Source of the DNA: Cristatella mucedo | Taxonomy: Eukaryota; Bryozoa; Phylactolaemata; Cristatellidae | Assembly: GCA_009760855.2 (NCBI GenBank) | Contig: WPIO01000003.1 | Span: 1,951,001 to 2,015,000, forward strand | Direction of reading: 5' to 3' | DNA: 64,000 nt | Part shown: positions 59,075 to 64,000 of the stretch, piece by piece | Position numbering within the stretch: position 1 is the first letter of the stretch | Layout of the letters: each line of letters starts with the position of its first letter | Program-made: the position numbers and the translations under genes | The notes under the pieces: generated by a model | What the model saw: only the letters and a program-made list of their open reading frames with translations | Database searches by the model: none | Told to the model about the DNA's origin: nothing

Positions 59075-59155
59075 AGCATATGTAAAAGTGCCTAGAAAGA
59101 CATCAAGTTCTCTGAGGTACTATGCGAATGCATTATTATAGTTATTATTAATATT
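59075..59155 (+). mobile_element. L2-A LINE tail fragment
   Basis: GTAAAAGTGCCTAGAAAGAC, ATCAAGTTCTCTGAGGTACT, then (ATT)n-like sequence. Confidence 0.7.
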
Positions 59156-59454
59156 GGACGAGATGCCAACGAATGGCAGAAGATGCCTGGTCTCTATTAG
59201 CCGGCTAAGAAACCCTCTGCTAATTCCCACAGTGAATGCACTGTAAATATAAGACAACTTTACTGGCCACAGTTTCCTGCTTCTGCTTTGCTTGATCAAT
59301 TAATTTATTTATATCTGTGGGACAAGACGTTGTGATAGAATATGTCCACATTTGTATTTTTGGGTAGGAGCTTCTCTTTCCTGTAATTAAACTTATCGTG
59401 ATGCTTTTTATTGCCCATTTGCCCTATTATATTGCACGCAATCTCGTGCACGTG

Positions 59455-59572
59455 CACACACACACAAACGGACAGAGCAGAGCCGAGAGAGAGGGAGAGA
59501 GAGAGAGATTAGAGAGATGAGACAGAAAGATGAGAGAGGGAGAGAGAGGGAGAGAGAGTCTGAGAAGAAGGA
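59455..59572. repeat. (AC)n/(GA)n purine-rich low-complexity stretch
   Basis: ACACACACAC followed by about 100 bp of GAGA/GGGAGA variants. Confidence 0.9.
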
Positions 59573-62271
59573 TAGGTGAAAATACAGACCGATCAAAGAT
59601 CATCTGCCGTGGGATAGAGAACAGAAAAATTTTGCAGGTAAGAAGATCCAACAGAGTGTGGTTTTTTAGGCAAGTGTTCTACAGACTGGTCTGACAAGAC
59701 TCAGTTCTTCATCACTTAACAATTATTTTGGCGTCTCTAAAACATTGAATGGAGCATTTTGATCACATGTGTGAGCATGTACATTGCTTGAATGCAATAC
59801 AAAATAAATTATTTGAGTGTCTATAGTCATTTCTTTAAATCTAAGTTTTCTATGTACATTCTGTTTTACCCTACGTTATGCACCACTTGCACAGGTCACT
59901 CCTTAACAGTGACCAGTACGGCTAGTGCTCCATTGGTGATTACCACTTTCTCCGATGTAGAACGATTAGTGATGATTAGATTAGGCTCTGCACTCCAACT
60001 TTTCGAGCTCGTAACTTGCTTTGTGGTGAGATTATATACCAAATTAGAATTGTTAGTTATCCTCTATACAAAGTCGATTGCAAAATACTGGTGTAGTCAA
60101 ACAATCCCATAGACTAGATTTATCCCTTAAGCCCAAGCCAAAATAAGCATTGCCTACCACAGAGCCCTCAATGTTTAGTCAACATATGACAGAAATACTG
60201 TAAGCGGTGGGTCAAGTTCAGGCTACACGAGGTTTCGCACATCGTTACTGCACTTCATTAGAATGCCTTGCAATTTTGGAAAATAAACACGAGCTCATTA
60301 ATATTTATGGTTTACTTTGGTTCAAGGTTTACTTTGGTTCGGCCAACAGCTATTCGAAAGCCTTTTCTTTGCTTAGTTTGTCACCACAGGTGGATGCTGT
60401 GGGAATGGACTCAGCTGCTCTGGTGCCTACCGGGAGGGGCCGGCTGGCTCTCAGGGGCATCAGCTCGGACTGTGTGTGGCATTAACCCACCTCTACACCT
60501 TCGTCAATACCGTAGGTCAGTCTCTGGCTCACGGTGCTGCTGTGAAAACAGGGAAGGGGTCCAGGGCTATTATACTGTAGGTTTACTGTAGTGTCTTTGA
60601 AGCGATATGACAATATTAGTCCTCATTAGGTCATTGGGGGATCGTTATCGAGTGTAGAAAAGCAATGAAAGTCTGAGTGCTTTTTAGGGTGGGGTTACTT
60701 GACACATCGTCTGGGAAGCAGCACTGTTGACGTTGCCATTATATTCCCTTTGCATTTTACATTGTTCCAAGCATTAGGCAGATTCGTCGAGTACAGCAAG
60801 AGTCCGATTGACTCTCAGTGAGGGCAATCTACTGCACTGACCATACTCGTCCACTCTGCTGGTGTCGAAGTTTTATAATTTAGTCTTTTGTAAATTGAGA
60901 CCATATTCCAGCTAGAGTTAATTGTACTAATTGCTTCTTACATCATTCGAACAGCAGTACTTTTCGTACCCTTAACACGCTTGTTGCCAGCGCTGCCCTT
61001 GGCAAGCTATATGTTCATCAGCTCTGTGAGGCGTTGCCACGCCTGACCAATACTTTAACTGGATCCACTGGGCATTGACATTAAGAGCAGCTGCATCACC
61101 GATACAGGTGATCAAACAGAGAATGCAGGTACACCGGCAGGGATTCATCTGTGTTGATGCAGGAGGAGAATGCAATGGAAGCAGCTTCTACGATTAGCTC
61201 CTGCAACACTTGCACTATTGGAAATTAGGCTGGAAGTATCTCATTTGTGTCTTCCTCCTAAGGGAACCGATGATTAGTGCCATGATTTAAGGGAGTTGAC
61301 GTCGAAGCATATCTAAAAAAAGCAGGAATAAAAGTGCAGCCTCGTGAGCAAGCAAGAACAGGCGTATGTATCCACTTGGAGCCTGGCTGCAGCTGGGTGC
61401 CCTGACAGGTTAGACAGAGCATTCGTGCTGGCAGCCTTTGAGTCATACTTTCATGTCTGCAGGAGGAAATCCTCACCAGCTCCAGTGCTTGCACACAGGA
61501 TGCCAGATTCGGGTGGTGCATACATTTACCCACCAATCTCTGACGAGGGTAGATGGCTGGTTATTCCCAGTATTTTTTGATAGCCCAGGCTGCACTGTTA
61601 GCCACAGCAAGTGGCAATCAAGCCAACTCGACTTCCGGTAGCACTGATATTCTGGGCTGGTTTGATGCACTTTTTTCACAGAAAATCGGTAGCTACTTAA
61701 ACCACACCCAGTCACCAACTTCGATTGATTTGCATACGTGCTTGGCTAGCTGAAAAAACTAGGCATGGGTGGCATCAATCAAGTAGCTTATTTTGACCAC
61801 TAATGTAAAATCAGTTTTGCATCCACACCTGTGGTTCTGGCCGTGCGGCCCGCTTCCCCGTTTCCGAAATAAACGGCATCAGCTTGAGCCATCTTGATCT
61901 GTGCTCGACCGCCCAAACTTAGCATGATGTTTTCTGGCTGACCAGTTCCAGGTACTTTACAACGCCGGGTTCCCCTGTCTATTGCTCGATGGCTGAGGAT
62001 GATATGCCAGAGAATCAAACAGTTGGGTGCACCGGCCCACAGCTGCTGTCGGGCGGCCGACAAACAGCCCAAAGCCTTGCGTCGTTGCGACTTCTTTTGT
62101 GCTACCGAGTCGAGCTCCGATTGACTTTTTGTGCCTTGCCTGTTGTGGTTTCTTCATGTGCTGCCTGTGCACTGGTCTGAATCGGTACCAAGTGCCCGCT
62201 TAATAGTGCAATCGTATACATCCAGTATCACCTGCTAACTTAAAGTGCCTATACCACTCACTTTCTTTAGT
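59573..62271. other. Mostly unrecognised DNA
   Basis: Possible exon-like pieces without family matches: 60390-60485 (+, preceded by CACCACAG) and 61800-62072 (-). Neither could be placed in a gene. Confidence 0.3.
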
Positions 62272-62350
62272 TGTGACCCTGCGTAACACCCACATAGTCT
62301 TTATGGCTTCTTGGAGTTACAGATGGAGATACGTTACGTTACATTACTTG
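62272..62350 (+). mobile_element. L2-B LINE tail fragment
   Basis: CCTGCGTAACACCCACATAG, TTGGAGTTACAGATGGAGAT, then ACGTTACGTTACATTAC. Confidence 0.8.
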
Positions 62351-62914
62351 ACGTCTGCTGATGATTTTCAGGTGTTAGCTCTTGTGTACAATCACAATCC
62401 ATGCAGTCTCTCTCTCTCTCCCTTTCTCTGTCACTATTAGGATTGCATAACAAGGTTTCGGTAGTCAGCAGCTCAGCTGTGACACCATATTATTTTAACT
62501 CCTGTGCATGCAATTCTCTTCGGGAGCTTTCTTACATTCTTTGCTATCGGCATTCACAGTGGTCCCAAAATGCTTTGCAGTTCTCAAAAGCCAGCATCAA
62601 AGTCAAATCATCAAAAGCCAGCACCATTAGTGCTAAAGCGTTGCCAACATAGCAGAATCTACTTAATGTTTTGAAAGAGTGAATCGAGAGTGCTGAAGCC
62701 TTGATGTCTTTGTAGGTCAGCTGAGAGTGAACGTATCGATGGAGCTTATACGTAAAGGCTTTACGAAAGTTCGGGTGCAAAGTAAGTTGGACGCTTTTTT
62801 TTAAGTAGCTGTAATTAATGAAGCAGGTGATGGAGCAGTGACTATATCTATGAAGCTATGGAAAGTAAGGGCTGGGTATGCATTATTTCAATGCATTGGC
62901 GTATCACTCCATAT

Positions 62915-63580
62915 TGCCTTTCAACCCACGGCTTGGCTCCTCCATTCCACGCTGAACTGCTGCTTTTAGTCGAGTTGGTTTAGTCCAACAGTTAAAGTGC
63001 TCGCCCCGACCAAGGTCTGGCTGAGGTCGTGGGCTCGAGCCCAGAGGCATATGAATAGAGATTAAGTTCTCTTAGGGTGCTATACAAATGATCTATTTAT
63101 TTTTATTTATTTATAGTCACCTCTTGTCCTCAGGTCCTCTATTGACAGTGAATTAGTTATTTTATTTCTACGCTTAAAGACCGTTGGCAAGGAAGCTTTT
63201 GCTCTGCAGGTTCTAGACTGTGGAGCTCCCCAAGATTCTTACACAACTATATCTATTTGCCAGCTGCCAACTGTGGCACATCCTGTTCAGCCGTCCTGAG
63301 CTACCACTTCCATGCTACTCACTACCTCAATTGCCCTACTGACTCAGCTATGCTTCTCACTTTCTCTTTGTTACGTGAGATGAAGTTTGTCAGCTACCGG
63401 ATGCATACTGATAGGCTATGAGCTTTGAGGTTTGAGTTTTGAGCTTTTTGAGTTTTTTTTGAGCTTTGAGCTTTGAGGCCCAGGCTTTAAGTGCACTATA
63501 GAAAACTCTGTGTGCATAACACTTGCTTAGTCTCTGTGGCTTTGTGGAGTTGCAATCGGAGATATTTTGCATTATTTACC
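62915..63580 (+). mobile_element. L2-B LINE copy, 3' part, split by an S1 SINE
   Basis: CCACGGCTTGGCTCCTCCAT, then the SINE, then TTGTCCTCAGGTCCTC, TGGCAAGGAAGCTTTTGCTC, ATGCTACTCACTACCTCAAT and the tail GTGGAGTTGCAATCGGAGAT. A GAGCTTT/GAGTTTT tandem array (63420-63476) replaces part of the CCGAAAGCCGC segment. Confidence 0.82.
62972..63113 (+). mobile_element. S1 SINE inserted in L2-B
   Basis: GAGTTGGTTTAGTCCAACAG, GAGGTCGTGGGCTCGAGCCC, AATAGAGATTAAGTTCTCTT, AGGGTGCTATACAAATGATC and a TTTAT tail. Target duplication TAGTC at 62967-62971 and 63114-63118. Confidence 0.85.
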
Positions 63581-64000
63581 TCTAAGCTGCCATCGGTTCC
63601 ACTATGCACGGAGCTCTGCACGGAGCTGGCTCTGGCCTAGGAAAACTGTATGAACATGTGCAGCTTTCTGCATTTACAGTTTGTAAAACATATCTTCTAG
63701 TGAATCCACAAAGCCACGAGGAAAAGGCAGTCGGTAATGCGTGTAGTGGTGCTCGAAGCTTAACAGACTCTCGGTGTGAAGATGCTGTCTAGGAGCCTCA
63801 GTCTTACTCACAATCAACAGATTTAGTAGCATAGTAGTAATATTAAAGGACAGCGTATTAGAGAGGCAATCCCAGAATCCGAAGCAAACAAAATCGCTGC
63901 ACAAGAATTGTGCCAGTGAGGTTCACTGCCATGGAGATATGTTGCAAAAGCATCTATTCCCCAATGATTTTTAAGTTTAATGAAAGGATAGCCAATAACA
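63581..64000. other. Nothing recognised
   Basis: Window end; short frames only. Confidence 0.3.

Overview
The window is nuclear DNA from an animal (metazoan). Two protein genes can be read exon by exon with canonical GT/AG splice sites. Introns are large, and the rest is dominated by 5'-truncated non-LTR retrotransposons of the L2/CR1 type, tRNA-derived SINEs, LTR fragments, a Tc1/mariner relic and microsatellites. Nothing suggests a bacterial, organellar or plasmid origin: there are no operons, and the only tRNA gene has internal A/B boxes and a pol III T-run terminator. The phylum cannot be fixed from sequence alone. An invertebrate that decodes selenocysteine is the safest statement.

Layout. 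1-3.3 kb: last four visible exons (+) of a WDR47-like gene, covering its seven-blade C-terminal WD40 propeller, with a poly(A) signal. 3.3-9.1 kb: intergenic, with a GA/GACA microsatellite, a tail-to-tail SINE pair and a dispersed repeat. 9.1-29.9 kb: complete eight-exon EEFSEC (selenocysteine-specific elongation factor, 589 codons) on the + strand. Its introns hold L2 copies, SINEs, (TG)n, (TA)n and (GA)n arrays, and a 209-bp inverted repeat. 30-34 kb: repeats, few genes. 34.0 kb: a tRNA-Met(CAT) gene (-). 34.5-35.8 kb: a solo LTR with a 4-bp target duplication. 36-40.6 kb: nested L2 elements and degenerate repeats. 44.7-46.1 kb: a large diverged inverted-repeat cluster. 46.7-48.3 kb: a GC/CpG-rich block with open frames, possibly a promoter or first exon. 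49-64 kb: more L2 copies, an LTR with a possible primer-binding site, a Tc1 transposase relic and unrecognised DNA.

How the parts relate. Two L2 families are present. L2-A ends in a conserved hairpin followed by (ATT)n; L2-B ends in a GATACATT-like tail. The tRNA-derived SINE S1 carries the same 3' hairpin as L2-A, which suggests it borrows L2-A's reverse transcriptase. Insertions of S1 into L2-B, L2-A into L2-B and L2-A into L2-A are flanked by 4-5 bp duplications, giving a readable relative chronology. WDR47 and EEFSEC are simply neighbours; no functional link is implied. No new defence or metabolic system was found. The most unusual structures are the near-identical 209-bp inverted repeat at 22.9-24.3 kb and the palindromic repeat cluster at 44.7-46.1 kb.
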